From contig NZ_BAFP01000271.1 of assembly GCF_000308455.1 (NCBI RefSeq), positions 1-64,000 on the forward strand: 64,000 nucleotides of DNA, read 5' to 3'. The notes beneath the pieces were generated by a model. The model saw only the letters and a list, made by a program, of their open reading frames with translations, searched no databases and was not told the DNA's origin. Shown here one piece after another: positions 35,733-44,750 of the stretch (positions are counted from its first letter, which is position 1; each line of letters begins with the position of its first letter). Origin of the DNA: Nocardia abscessus NBRC 100374 (lineage in GTDB: Bacteria > Actinomycetota > Actinomycetes > Mycobacteriales > Mycobacteriaceae). The translations under genes and the position numbers were made by a program.

Positions 35733-36698
35733 TCAGTCGGCGTCCTCTGGAGCGGCGATCGTGAGGACCGCGTCGGCGACATGCGGGTTGCGTTCGAGTT
35801 CCCGCTCCAGCGCCCGCAGCGTGAGGGCGATGCTGGACTCCGCCGGGTCGCCCACCAGATCGACGCTGGCGATGAGGAAGACTTGACGGGGGCCGACGTA
35901 TTCGAGGCGCACGAAGCGCACCGACGCCACTTCGGGCATTTCTTCGATGCGGGCGGCCGCGGCGGCGCGGAGCTCGGGTGAGGCCGGCTCGCCGGTCAGG
36001 AAGCGCCGGTTACGGTCGATGAGCACTACGGCGATCACCCCGAGGAGCGCGCCGACGAGCACCGAGCCGAGCGCGTCCCAGACCGCTGCGCCGGTGAGCT
36101 GGTGCAGCCCCATCCCGGCGAAGGCGATGACGATGCCGATCAGGGCCGCGCTGTCCTCGGCGAATACCGCGCGCAACGTCGGATCGGAGGTCTCCAGCAC
36201 GTATTCGAGGATGTCCTGATCGTGGCTCTGGGCTTCGCCGCCGAGCTGTCGCGTGGCCTGTAGCCACGATGTCCCTTCCAAGACGAAGGCGATCCCGAGC
36301 ACGAGGTAGGCAATCGCATAGTCCTGTTCGCCCTGACTCTCGCGCAGCAGTTCGGTGATGCCGTGCCACACCGACACCGCGGCACCGGCGACGAAGAGCC
36401 CGACCGCCGCAAGCAACGACCAGACATAGGCTTCCCTCCCGTACCCGAGGGGTCGCTCGGCGTCGGCTGTGCGCGCACTGCGACGGTTGGCGACGAGGAG
36501 AAAGATCTGATTGCCGGTGTCCGCCCACGAATGTGCGGCCTCGGCGACCATCGACGCCGAGCCGGAGAGCGTCGCGGCGACCGTTTTGGCAACCGCGACC
36601 GCGACGTTGGCGCCGAAGGCGACGATCACGGTGCGGGTACTCTCCCCACCGACCGTGGGCGAGGTCGTCTCGTCGTGGAAAGCGTTCGCTTTCTCCAT
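35733..36698 (-). CDS. Cation diffusion facilitator family transporter
   Basis: A 321-residue CDF protein with six helices. The HxxxD metal sites are clear: helix 2 (AEAAHSWADTGNQ) and helix 5 (EDSAALIGIVIAF, which lacks the usual His). The C-terminal cytoplasmic domain (EMPEVASVRFVRLEYVG) is the ferredoxin-like fold of the family. It likely exports divalent metal ions. It is unrelated in sequence detail to the CDF gene at 12795. Confidence 0.85.
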   Translation of the reverse strand: MEKANAFHDETTSPTVGGESTRTVIVAFGANVAVAVAKTVAATLSGSASMVAEAAHSWADTGNQIFLLVANRRSARTADAERPLGYGREAYVWSLLAAVGLFVAGAAVSVWHGITELLRESQGEQDYAIAYLVLGIAFVLEGTSWLQATRQLGGEAQSHDQDILEYVLETSDPTLRAVFAEDSAALIGIVIAFAGMGLHQLTGAAVWDALGSVLVGALLGVIAVVLIDRNRRFLTGEPASPELRAAAAARIEEMPEVASVRFVRLEYVGPRQVFLIASVDLVGDPAESSIALTLRALERELERNPHVADAVLTIAAPEDAD

Positions 36699-36841
36699 CT
36701 ACGCCAGTGTGGCACGACCGCGGGCTCCCACTGCTGCATCCGTCAGCGGTTCGGCTTCGATTCGCACGGCACAGGAGCCCTGCGGGCTGCTCGGCGTCCC
36801 CCGAGGCACACCACCGTGGCGGTGGCGATCAGTCTGTTACC

Positions 36842-37576
36842 TCAATCGATCGTGAAGATGAACGAATACCAGTCTCCGGACAACTTCTCGAACCGACGGT
36901 CGCCGGTCCCCACCGGCTCGGTCCCGGGCGAGTAGACCCAGCCGCGGACAGTGGAACCGACAAACCCATCGGCGTCGTAGAAGTAGACGAACCCATCGGA
37001 CTCGCGGCGAACCGAGCTGATCTCGAGCCCACCGAAGCTCATGTCTGGGCGGGTACTCGGCTCGGCCTCGCGCAGCATCGCGACCGCGACCTCTTCCATC
37101 TCCGGACGCGCGGAGTCGAAGCTCGCCGGCCGGAAGATCGCTCCGGTTACCAGGCCCGCGAGCACGACCACCGGCACCGCGGCGACCTTCCATGACCACC
37201 GGTGCTCTCTGCCGAGCAAGTAGAGCGTCTTGACCGCCCACACGAGCAGGCAAACACTCAGCAGCAGCCCGCCGATCAGCAGGCCGACGAGCTGATCGGG
37301 ACCGGTCGAGTTCTGGACGAACGGAACCCAGTCGAGATGGACGCACAAGAGAACCGCGACTCCGAAGACTGTTCCCGTCAGGACCGCGAAACCCGGCGCA
37401 GCGGTGCTGTCCTGTTCGCCCTCGGCATGCTGCCCATCATGTACACGAGATGTCTCGATCGGGGCCTCCTCATCTCGACGACAGCGCTGACGCCCGATCC
37501 GCGCTCGGCGACGCCGCCCTCGACCGAACTCTACCGGCGGTAGGCCGCCACCGAACGCTCGGCGCAGCGGAACCAC
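36842..37576 (-). CDS. Two-helix membrane protein, hypothetical
   Basis: Up to 244 residues. Three hydrophobic helices (FAVLTGTVFGVAVLLCVHLD, LVGLLIGGLLLSVCLLVWAV, VAAVPVVVLAGLVTGAIF) precede an extracytoplasmic C-terminal domain (FGGLEISSVRRESDGFVYFY). The first 60 residues are unusually Arg-rich and no start codon lies closer to the first helix, so the true start, or an upstream frameshift, is unclear. No family recognised. Confidence 0.45.
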   Translation of the reverse strand: MVPLRRAFGGGLPPVEFGRGRRRRARIGRQRCRRDEEAPIETSRVHDGQHAEGEQDSTAAPGFAVLTGTVFGVAVLLCVHLDWVPFVQNSTGPDQLVGLLIGGLLLSVCLLVWAVKTLYLLGREHRWSWKVAAVPVVVLAGLVTGAIFRPASFDSARPEMEEVAVAMLREAEPSTRPDMSFGGLEISSVRRESDGFVYFYDADGFVGSTVRGWVYSPGTEPVGTGDRRFEKLSGDWYSFIFTID

Positions 37577-37606
37577 ACGGGAATTCGGACATGGCCGGAG
37601 GTCGTA

Positions 37607-38506
37607 TCAGGTGAGCCTGGCTACTACGTATTCGGCGGCCTGGGCGATGAGAGCCTGGTCGTACGCGGCGTCCGCGGTAGCTTTGCCGGACATGATCGCG
37701 AGGACGACAGGCGCGGAGGCCGTGGGCCACACGATGGCTATGTCGTTGAGGGTGCCGTAGTCGCCGGTCCCTGTCTTGTCGGCTACCGTCCATCCTTGCG
37801 GCACGCCTGCCCGGATGCGCTGCGCGCCCGCGGCAGTCGCGTTGCGTTCCATGAGGTCACGGAGAAAATCGCGCTTGTCGGCGGGCAGTGCGTCGCCGAG
37901 CACGATCTTTTGGTAAACGGTGCCGAACGCCCGGGGGGACGTCGTGTCGCGGAGGTCTCCGGGCGTGGCTTCCGTGATCGCCGGCTCGATGCGGTCCATG
38001 CGGGTGACCATGTCGCCGAGGCTGCGCACGTACTCCGTCAGCTGGGCGGGTCCGCCGATATCGCGCAGAAGGAGATTGCCCGCCGTGCCGTCGCTGTAGC
38101 GGACAGCGGCGTCACAGAGCTGGCGGATCGTCATCCCCGTGGCCACATGCCGCGGGGTGATCGAGGCGTTCTTCAGCAGATCGTCTTCGGTGTAGGTGAC
38201 GACCGTTTCCAAGTGTGTCAGCGGATTACGGTGCAAGACGGCTGCCGCCGCGAGCGTCTTGAACGTCGAGCAGAAGGCGAATCGCTCGTCCGCCCGGTGA
38301 GCGATGGTGGTGCCGTTGCCGGTCGCGAGGGCATACAGACCCAACCGTGCGTCGAATTTCTGTTCCAGCTCATCGAGCCGATCGTGATGGTCGTCGGTCC
38401 GCACGACAGGGGAGGCGGGAGGCGGGTTTTCCGCCGCGCATCCGGCCAACGGTAAGAGCGCTGCCGCCCCGAGAAGACTGCGGCGACTGATGGTTGATGG
38501 CGGCAA
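37607..38506 (-). CDS. Class A beta-lactamase, Tat-exported lipoprotein
   Basis: A 299-residue enzyme that hydrolyses beta-lactam antibiotics. A twin-arginine signal with lipobox (SRRSLLGAAALLPLAGC) precedes the domain. Active-site motifs are STFK (Ser70, Lys73), SDG in place of SDN (as in mycobacterial BlaC), Glu166 in EPAIT, and KTG (Lys234). The usual Asn170 of the omega loop is Thr here. The closest known types are the BlaC and Nocardia FAR/AST enzymes. TTG 38506 has AGGAAGG 8 bp upstream and gives the standard length. Confidence 0.85.
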   Translation of the reverse strand: MPPSTISRRSLLGAAALLPLAGCAAENPPPASPVVRTDDHHDRLDELEQKFDARLGLYALATGNGTTIAHRADERFAFCSTFKTLAAAAVLHRNPLTHLETVVTYTEDDLLKNASITPRHVATGMTIRQLCDAAVRYSDGTAGNLLLRDIGGPAQLTEYVRSLGDMVTRMDRIEPAITEATPGDLRDTTSPRAFGTVYQKIVLGDALPADKRDFLRDLMERNATAAGAQRIRAGVPQGWTVADKTGTGDYGTLNDIAIVWPTASAPVVLAIMSGKATADAAYDQALIAQAAEYVVARLT

Positions 38507-38702
38507 ACTCCGGCCTTCCTTCCGCAGGGGCGACTGCAACGACGATAGCGGCCGACGCCGCACACCTACTCGCACCGGACTCCGCAGGGCTGGTGGGAGA
38601 ACTGGATGGGGTCGGGGAGGCCGACTGCTCAATCCGCTGGTCATGGGCCAACTTCGAGCGAACCGTCGTCTGTGTCGGTGCGGGGAATTAGAGTTATCGG
38701 CT

Positions 38703-39191
38703 ATGGGAGGTAGGCATCGGAAAGACCGGGTATGGAGCGGCATCGACTCCGCCGCAGTCGCCGGTGTCACGGCTGCGGCACACGGCGATCCGGAAAGCCC
38801 GATCGCGCGTGGTGGATTCGCTGCCCGTGCGCTGGCTGCGCAGCCGGAGGTTCCCGGGTGGATCGTGTGGGTGTACGAGCATGCCGGTGAGCAGTTGGCG
38901 CGGCTGGAGTATCAGATTCATTACCCCCTCGACTACGGCGGCCCGGACGGTCGCACGAGCGAGGAGTGGCTGATCACCCAGCGGGCGTATGTGGCGGAGC
39001 GCTCCGCGCGCGCGGTCGAGCGCGCCCGCCGCTTCCACGCCGACAGCCCTGGAATCGTCTACGCCCACGGCCCGGCGCTGCCCGATGACGAGGAGTTCTA
39101 TGACGCCTTGGATTCCGGGCGGGAATGGACCGGGCACTGGTACTCCCGCGACGCGGTCGAAGCGTGGGGACTGGTCGGGGTACCGGCCTGA
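38703..39191 (+). CDS. Hypothetical protein
   Basis: A 162-residue soluble protein, divergent from the beta-lactamase gene. Blocks such as GWIVWVYEHAGEQLARLEYQ and YHYPLDYGG-like sequence are visible but match no family I know. ATG 38703 is chosen because coding character is poor upstream. A perfect 16-bp palindrome (CTGATCAG repeated inverted, 39188-39203) covers its stop codon. Confidence 0.5.
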   Translation: MGGRHRKDRVWSGIDSAAVAGVTAAAHGDPESPIARGGFAARALAAQPEVPGWIVWVYEHAGEQLARLEYQIHYPLDYGGPDGRTSEEWLITQRAYVAERSARAVERARRFHADSPGIVYAHGPALPDDEEFYDALDSGREWTGHWYSRDAVEAWGLVGVPA

Positions 39192-39233
39192 TCAGCTGAT
39201 CAGGCCCGCCCCGGACTCGCGTTCCCGCACAAG

Positions 39234-39320
39234 CCCCCTCGGGGGCCCCGGGGGGTGGAGGGCGCCCACCCCCCGGGTGGGTGGGAGTGCCCCCAGGGGG
39301 TGGGCACCCCGCACCCACCT
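39234..39320. terminator. Cluster of G/C-rich hairpins between convergent genes
   Basis: Several nested inverted repeats occur: CCCCCTCGGGGG (39234-39245), GGGGGTG/CACCCCC (39251-39274) and GTGCCC/GGGCAC (39288-39307). Runs of G could also form quadruplexes. It lies between the stop codons of the hypothetical gene (39191) and the TetR gene (39465), so a bidirectional terminator is the likely role. Confidence 0.55.
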
Positions 39321-39464
39321 CGGACCGTAGCGGCTCGCAGTCCGGCCAGGGCCCGATTCGACTGCGGCGCGACGTCGAATGCGGACGATCGCTACTGTCA
39401 CCGGCTTCGCTCTGATCAGGTAGCCGATGCCGGCCATGGTCGTCGGCCGGAGTGGTGCCGACGG

Positions 39465-40097
39465 CTATGCCTCGAGCCCGGCCAGGATGATGCGTAGGCC
39501 GGCGCGGAACTCGTGCTCCGGATCGCTCGTGGCAGCCGCTTGCGCGATCTCGATCAGCTTCGGAAACCGGTCGGGCGGCAGGGCGGCGACCCGATCGGTG
39601 ATCGCCGCGAGGTCCTCGCCGCGCGCTACGGAGAGGGGACCGGCGAGCTCGGCCTGCGCGAAGCCGGTGACGAACCCGGATACCGTGCGGAACGCCACGA
39701 GCAATTCGGTCCCGGACCGGTCCGCACGGGCGAGTGCCCGCAAGAGCGCTTCGGCTGGAGCGAGTGTTGCCAGGTCCACGCTGCGCCTGGTGAGAATCAG
39801 GGGAATGGCATGCGGGTGAGCGCGCACGGCGCGCCACATTCCTTCCGCGACCGCGATCACCTCATCGGTCCAGTGGCCGGAAGGTTCGGCGGGCCAGTGC
39901 GCTTGCGCCATCACGGCCTCGGTGACGAGTTGCTCGAGTCCGTCGCGTCCATCGACGTAGTTGTAGATCGTCATCGGGCCGGTATCGATAGCCGCCGCCA
40001 GGCTGCGCATGGTCAACCCCGTGAGCCCTTGCTGGTCGACCAGGGCCAGGGCGGCGGCCTGAAGTTGTTCGCGCGTGAACTTCCTGGGGGCGGGCAT
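39465..40097 (-). CDS. TetR family regulator
   Basis: A 210-residue TetR protein with a TetR-type C-terminal domain. The helix-turn-helix includes QGLTGLTMRSLAAAID then GPMTIYNYVDGRDGL (residues 24-60), the form found in classical TetR-class repressors. AAGGAGGAGC precedes its ATG. It is divergent from the alpha/beta hydrolase gene, and the palindrome between them is likely its operator. Confidence 0.85.
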   Translation of the reverse strand: MPAPRKFTREQLQAAALALVDQQGLTGLTMRSLAAAIDTGPMTIYNYVDGRDGLEQLVTEAVMAQAHWPAEPSGHWTDEVIAVAEGMWRAVRAHPHAIPLILTRRSVDLATLAPAEALLRALARADRSGTELLVAFRTVSGFVTGFAQAELAGPLSVARGEDLAAITDRVAALPPDRFPKLIEIAQAAATSDPEHEFRAGLRIILAGLEA

Positions 40098-40109
40098 GCT
40101 CCTCCTTGA

Positions 40110-40161
40110 TTAAGTACACAGTACGTGTTTAGCTGTTGTCGTTCACGTACAACGTACCTAA
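40110..40161. promoter_or_regulatory. Long inverted repeat, likely TetR operator
   Basis: Two 18-bp arms, TTAAGTACACAGTACGTG (40110-40127) and CACGTACAACGTACCTAA (40144-40161), pair at 14 of 18 positions around a 16-bp spacer. Each arm contains two GTAC half-sites. The palindrome fills the gap between the divergent TetR and hydrolase genes, so binding would control both. Confidence 0.65.
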
Positions 40162-40172
40162 ATGAGGCTGTC

Positions 40173-41060
40173 ATGACGATCCGCACTACCTTTCCCTCCG
40201 GCCGCGACGAGTGCGCGGCATGGTTGACCCTGCCGTCCGGGCCGGGACCGCATCCGGTCGTCGTCCTGGTGCACGGCGGCGGCGCAACGCACGAGATGAT
40301 GCTCGGTCAGTATGAGAAGTGGTTCTCCGCCGCGGGCTTGGCCGTGGTGGCCTTCGACTTCCGCCATCTCGGCGAATGGGGCGGCGAGCCACGGCAGTTG
40401 GTCAGCCCGCGCCGATATGCCGCCGATATCGACTCGGCGCTGCGATTCGTCCGCTCTCGCGCCGATCTCGATTGCAGCCGGGTGGCGCTGTGGGGGACGT
40501 CGTTCGGCGCGAGCCATGTCCTCGCGGCAGCCGCACGGCATCCCGAACTCACCGCCGCTGTAGTGCAGTGCCCGGTCTTCAGTGGGCGCGGCATCGTCGC
40601 GCGAGCCGGAGTGCGGCATCTGGCCCGGTTCACCGTGCCGATCGTCTCCGATCTGCTACGTGCCGCCCTGCGCTTGCCGCGGCGCTATGTACCGCTCGTC
40701 GGCAAGCCGGGCGAACTGGCTTTCGTCAACCAGCCCGGAGCCCTGGAAGGCTGGCAGTCGGTCACTCCTCCCGGCTATCGCTTCGACAACCGGATAACGG
40801 CCGGCTCCGGGCTGGGCATACTGTTCTACAACGCAGCGGCTCGCGCCTCCCGCGTGCGATGCCCATTGCTGATCTGCGCATGCGACCGCGAGAACCTCAT
40901 CGATCCCGCGATCTCGGCGAAGGTCGCCGGCAACGTGACCCGGGCCGTCGTCGAGCACTACGACGCAGACCATTTCACGGTCTACCACCCGCCGGTTGTC
41001 GAGCGCGTCGTGGCCGATCAAATCGAGTTCCTCACCACACATCTCGCCCCGAAAGCGTAA
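40173..41060 (+). CDS. Alpha/beta hydrolase (dienelactone-hydrolase-like)
   Basis: A 295-residue serine hydrolase. It has LVHGGGATHE (oxyanion region), the nucleophile elbow GTSFGASH (Ser about residue 113), an acidic residue near CACDREN, and the catalytic His in DADHFTVYH. The fold resembles S15/DLH-like acyl peptidases and esterases. Substrate is unknown. Divergent from the TetR gene that probably represses it. Confidence 0.8.
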   Translation: MTIRTTFPSGRDECAAWLTLPSGPGPHPVVVLVHGGGATHEMMLGQYEKWFSAAGLAVVAFDFRHLGEWGGEPRQLVSPRRYAADIDSALRFVRSRADLDCSRVALWGTSFGASHVLAAAARHPELTAAVVQCPVFSGRGIVARAGVRHLARFTVPIVSDLLRAALRLPRRYVPLVGKPGELAFVNQPGALEGWQSVTPPGYRFDNRITAGSGLGILFYNAAARASRVRCPLLICACDRENLIDPAISAKVAGNVTRAVVEHYDADHFTVYHPPVVERVVADQIEFLTTHLAPKA

Positions 41061-41203
41061 AGACGACAGCACGGAGCCGGTCCACGACGTCCTCGAAAGT
41101 GCGGCTGCGACAGATGCCGACTTCCTGGGCGGGCCCACCGCCGACCGGAAGAAGCGGTTCGCGGCCTGGACCGACATTCCGGCCGGATCGCCGCAAGGAC
41201 GCA

Positions 41204-41310
41204 GCGCCTGGGAGTCCGGCATGGCGACCGCATCGCCGTCATCGGGCCGAATACACCCGACTGGCTTACCGTTCGGCCCGCCCAGGCCGGGGTGGCCCCC
41301 GGCCAGATGA
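41204..41310 (+). pseudogene. Fragment of an acyl-CoA synthetase gene
   Basis: In one plus-strand frame the sequence reads RLGVRHGDRIAVIGPNTPDW, the N-terminal signature of AMP-forming acyl-CoA synthetases, followed by about 18 more residues. No start codon, ATP-binding motif or remainder exists, and the convergent membrane-protein gene begins at 41311. It looks like a decayed remnant. Confidence 0.45.
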
Positions 41311-42411
41311 CTACGTCAGCTTCTGCGGGGCGCGGAGGTCGTACCGGTCGGCGATGTGGGTGTCCTCGGAAGTTCCGCGGCGACGGTGGTGGCTCGTCGC
41401 GCGCAGGCCGCCTATCAGGCATAGTGCGAACCCGAGCCCGAGCCAGGTCACCAGGACGGTGACGGGGTGGGTGGCGCCGTGGCCGTCGAAGAAGGCGGTG
41501 GAGCGCAGCAATTGGCCGCCTGCTCCGGGGGGCAGTAGTCGGCCGAGCGTGCCCGACCGGCCGGGCAGCATCTCGGGTGCGGTCGCCGTGCCCGAGAGGG
41601 GGTTGCCGATGAGCATCATGAGCACGGCGCCGATCCCGATTCCGGCGTATCCGAGCAGAGATTCCAGCCCGAGCACGGTCAGCGATGTGGCCGCGAGGGT
41701 CAGGGCGACGGCGGCGGCGTTGGCTGGGTAGGACCCGCTCAGTGAGCCGAGCCAGAATTGCAGGATCGCTGCCGCTGTCAGGCCGCCGATGGCTGCGAAG
41801 GTGAGCGCCCCGGTGACCCGGCGGGCGGCGCCGCGGACAAGCCTGGTCAGCAGCACTGCGGCCAGCAGACCGCCCATAACCAGGGGCAGGGCGCCTGCGG
41901 CCAGGCCGGCGCCGCGCGGGTCGTCGGCGGGCAGGGCGGCGATGTCGCGGACAGCGACCGGTGTGCCGGAGCTGCCTGCCTGCCCGAGAGCTGCCGCCAT
42001 GGTCTGCAGGGACTGCGCGACCGCCGAACTGGCGGCGGAGGCGACGATGACCTGAGGGGTGCCGGAGCTGAGGTCGATTGCTCCGTACACCTGTCGGTCA
42101 CCGATGAGTTGTTCAGCGGCGGCGGTGTCGGCGACCTCGGTGATCTCGAAGCCGCCCGGTAAACGTTGATCGAGGGCGGTGCGTACCTGTGCGACTGCCG
42201 TGGCGGGCCCGGCGACGGCGATCGGCACATCGTGCACCGACGACCGTACCGATGGCCAGGCGAAGGCGACGAGCAGCACGCTGATGATCGCGGTGAGCAG
42301 GGTGACTGTTGCGGCCACCGTCGGCCATCGGGACGGCAGCGGGTCGGTGGCGAGCGGCGCCCGCATGGTCATGTCTGCTCCTCGGGTAGGTGGGACGTGG
42401 CCGGTGTTCAT
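41311..42411 (-). CDS. YhgE/ABC-2-like membrane protein
   Basis: A 366-residue protein. One N-terminal helix (VAATVTLLTAIISVLLVAFA), an extracytoplasmic domain with DVPIAVAGPATAVAQV and QVYGAIDLSSGTP, then five C-terminal helices. This is the YhgE/ABC-2 permease layout seen at 11498. The ATG at 42411 overlaps the sigma-factor stop as ATGA, so the two are translationally coupled. In-frame ATG 42372 is an alternative. It may be a membrane partner of the sigma-factor response; that is inference from coupling. Confidence 0.7.
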   Translation of the reverse strand: MNTGHVPPTRGADMTMRAPLATDPLPSRWPTVAATVTLLTAIISVLLVAFAWPSVRSSVHDVPIAVAGPATAVAQVRTALDQRLPGGFEITEVADTAAAEQLIGDRQVYGAIDLSSGTPQVIVASAASSAVAQSLQTMAAALGQAGSSGTPVAVRDIAALPADDPRGAGLAAGALPLVMGGLLAAVLLTRLVRGAARRVTGALTFAAIGGLTAAAILQFWLGSLSGSYPANAAAVALTLAATSLTVLGLESLLGYAGIGIGAVLMMLIGNPLSGTATAPEMLPGRSGTLGRLLPPGAGGQLLRSTAFFDGHGATHPVTVLVTWLGLGFALCLIGGLRATSHHRRRGTSEDTHIADRYDLRAPQKLT

Positions 42412-43367
42412 CGCAGGGTGAGCGGGGTTTCGGTTTCGATGTGGGTCAACTTCTGCGGGTTGCGGACGAAGTAGAGGCCGGTGATGTGGGTTTCCTCGAC
42501 GCGCATCGCGATGACGCCGTCGAGTTCGCCGTCCACGTACAGAGCCAGTGCGGGGGTGCCGTTGGCCGTGGTCGCCTCGACGGTGAGCGCGACGTCTCTC
42601 TTGGTGAGGCCGCCGACGATGAATCGAGCCACCTTCCCGGCGCCGATGATCGGACGTGGTGTGGCCTGCTTGATGCCACCGCCGTCGCTGATCGCCACGA
42701 CGTCGGGGGCGAGTACGGCGAGCAGGCCCGGTAGGTCCCGGGTCTCGAGGGCACGCCGGAACGCCTCGGCAGCCGCTTCGGCCTGGCGCGCGGTGACCGT
42801 GCGGCGCGGTCGGCGGGCTTCGACGTGGCGGCGGGCGCGGTGGGCGATCTGGTGCACGGCGGCGGGGGTCTTGTCGATCGCGGCCGCGATCTCGTCGTAG
42901 CCCATCCCGAATGCTTCACGCAGTACGAACACTGCCCGTTCGGTCGGGGTCAGTGTCTCGAGGACGAGCATCAGCGCCATCGACACGCTGTCGGCGAGTT
43001 CGACGTCGGCGGCCACGTCCGGAGTGGTCAGCAATGGCTCCGGGAGCCAGGAGCCCACGTATGCCTCCCTGCGGCGTTTCATAGACCGCAGCCGGTTGAG
43101 CGCCTGGCGGGCGGTGATCCGAACCAGGTAGGAGCGGGGGTCGTCGACGTGCGCTGCGTCGACTCCGACCCAGCGCAACCAGGTCTCCTGCATGACGTCT
43201 TCGGCGTCGGCGGCCGATCCGAGCATCTCGTAGGCGACGGTGAACAGCAGATTGCGGTGGGTGAGAAACGTTTCCGTCGCTTCGGCTGTGACGTGGTCGC
43301 CGCTGTCGCGGCCCGCTGGTGTGTCGGCGGGCCGCCGACGCCCACCGCGTCCACTTGTCGTGTCCAT
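42408..43367 (-). CDS. sigJ: ECF41/SigJ-type RNA polymerase sigma factor with SnoaL-like C-terminal domain
   Basis: A 319-residue extracytoplasmic-function sigma factor. Sigma region 2 (residues about 35-100, AEDVMQETWLRW) and region 4 (about 145-195, GMGYDEIAAAIDKTPAAVHQ) are joined by the WLPEP linker motif. The C-terminal SnoaL-like domain ends with NPQKL, matching the conserved NPDKL-type motif of ECF41. In this class the extension controls sigma activity in place of an anti-sigma factor. The typical partners are COMD-type redox enzymes, and here a FAD oxidoreductase lies upstream. The stop overlaps the membrane-protein start. Confidence 0.85.
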   Translation of the reverse strand: MDTTSGRGGRRRPADTPAGRDSGDHVTAEATETFLTHRNLLFTVAYEMLGSAADAEDVMQETWLRWVGVDAAHVDDPRSYLVRITARQALNRLRSMKRRREAYVGSWLPEPLLTTPDVAADVELADSVSMALMLVLETLTPTERAVFVLREAFGMGYDEIAAAIDKTPAAVHQIAHRARRHVEARRPRRTVTARQAEAAAEAFRRALETRDLPGLLAVLAPDVVAISDGGGIKQATPRPIIGAGKVARFIVGGLTKRDVALTVEATTANGTPALALYVDGELDGVIAMRVEETHITGLYFVRNPQKLTHIETETPLTLR

Positions 43368-43495
43368 GGGGTCCTTTCCCGTCGGGCATTGTCAGGTCGG
43401 GCGCCGGCCGGCTGTCGATGCACGGGTGCGGCAGCGTCCGAATTCAGGCGCTGCCCACCCGCACAGGCGAAATCACCGGCCGACGAGGCGGTGTC

Positions 43496-44686
43496 CTACG
43501 CGACCGGTGCCGCCACGTCCCCGCGCTGGGCCTGCAGCAGGGCGGGCCTGTGCTTGCCGTCCTTGGGCCAGGAGTGCGAGCCGGGTTTGCGCGCTTCGGT
43601 CACCAGGTGTTCGACGCTGGCGGCGCAGGAAAGTTCCTTGAGCTTCTTGCCCACCAGCCCGCTGAAGTAGAGCCGCATCGCGGTGTCGTCCTTGTGGGCG
43701 AGCTGGAAGATCCCGGTGCGGCGGCCGAAGCTGATGCACATGGCGGGAAAAGACAGGTCGATCGGCGCCGGCTGGACGCCCGCGATCCGGCTCAGCACGG
43801 TGTCGGCGGCATGGGCGCCCAAACAACCCGCGGCGTAAGCGCTCATCCGGAACGGCAGGTCGGATGGTGCCGACGAGTCGCCCGCCGCGACTATGCGCTC
43901 GTCGTCGAGGCTGGTCAGTGTTTCGTCGGTGAGCAGACGTCCGGCGGCGTCGGTGCGTAATCCGCTGCGAGCGGCCAGATCCGGCACACCGAAGCCCGCG
44001 GTCCAGATGGTGACCTGACTGGCCACCGCGCGGCCGTCAGCGAGTTCCACGGCCTCCCGTGTCACCGCCGTGACCGACGTGTCGGGACCTTCGAGGACGC
44101 TGACACCCAGCTCGGCGAGGTACTTGAGGGCGGTGCGTCGAGCCCGGTGGTGCAGGTACGGACCGAGGACTCCTCCGCAGACCAGGGTGACGGTGCGACC
44201 CTGCTCCGCCAGCTCGGCGGCGGTCTCGATGCCGGTCGGGCCGCCGCCGACGACCGTCACCGCGGCCGTCATCGGGGTGTCGTAGAGCACCGACCGCAAT
44301 TGCTGCGCCGCCTCCAAGGTCGCGATCGGGTAGGCGAACTCGGCCGCGCCCGGCACGCGCGGGCCTGCGCTGCCGCTGCCCACCGCGTAGATCAGGAAGT
44401 CGTAGCCGATACTGCCGCCCTCGGCCAGCGTCACACTGCGCCCGGCTGCGTCGATCCGCGTTGCGCTGTCGACGACCAGCCGGACGCCCTCGGCCAAGAC
44501 TTCGCTGTAGTCGACGACCGCATCATGGGTCCCGCCCACCAGTTGATGCAGCCGCAGCCGCGGGACGAAGGCCGCGCGCGGATTGATCACGGTCACCGTC
44601 ACGTCCTCGCGCTGCGTCGAACGATTCGCCGCCATCACTCCGGCGTATCCGCCGCCGATCACGACCACGTCGGTGTTCTTCCTCAT
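43496..44686 (-). CDS. NAD(P)/FAD-dependent oxidoreductase (NDH-2-like)
   Basis: A 396-residue two-dinucleotide-binding flavoprotein. It has FAD motif VVVIGGGYAGVMAA near the N-terminus, NAD(P) motif VVGGGPTGIETAAELAE near residue 155, and the second FAD motif around RIVAAGDSSAP. It resembles type II NADH dehydrogenase / AIF-like quinone reductases. ATG 44686 is preceded by AAGGAGA. It is the likely target of the neighbouring ECF41 sigma factor, given the promoter at 44720-44747. Confidence 0.85.
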   Translation of the reverse strand: MRKNTDVVVIGGGYAGVMAANRSTQREDVTVTVINPRAAFVPRLRLHQLVGGTHDAVVDYSEVLAEGVRLVVDSATRIDAAGRSVTLAEGGSIGYDFLIYAVGSGSAGPRVPGAAEFAYPIATLEAAQQLRSVLYDTPMTAAVTVVGGGPTGIETAAELAEQGRTVTLVCGGVLGPYLHHRARRTALKYLAELGVSVLEGPDTSVTAVTREAVELADGRAVASQVTIWTAGFGVPDLAARSGLRTDAAGRLLTDETLTSLDDERIVAAGDSSAPSDLPFRMSAYAAGCLGAHAADTVLSRIAGVQPAPIDLSFPAMCISFGRRTGIFQLAHKDDTAMRLYFSGLVGKKLKELSCAASVEHLVTEARKPGSHSWPKDGKHRPALLQAQRGDVAAPVA

Positions 44687-44719
44687 GATGTCTCCTTCGC
44701 TCCGAGGGGCTCGAGCACA

Positions 44720-44747
44720 AGACACCGCGAGAACGAATATCCTGACA
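44720..44747 (-). promoter_or_regulatory. ECF41/SigJ-type promoter for the FAD oxidoreductase
   Basis: On the minus strand TGTCAGG (44747-44741) is separated by exactly 16 nt from TGTCT (44724-44720), embedded in GCGGTGTCT. This matches the known SigJ/ECF41 promoter (GTCACA, 16 nt, CGTC) and two other sites in this window. Predicted transcription starts about 27 bp before the ATG. Confidence 0.7.
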
Positions 44748-44750
44748 TAC

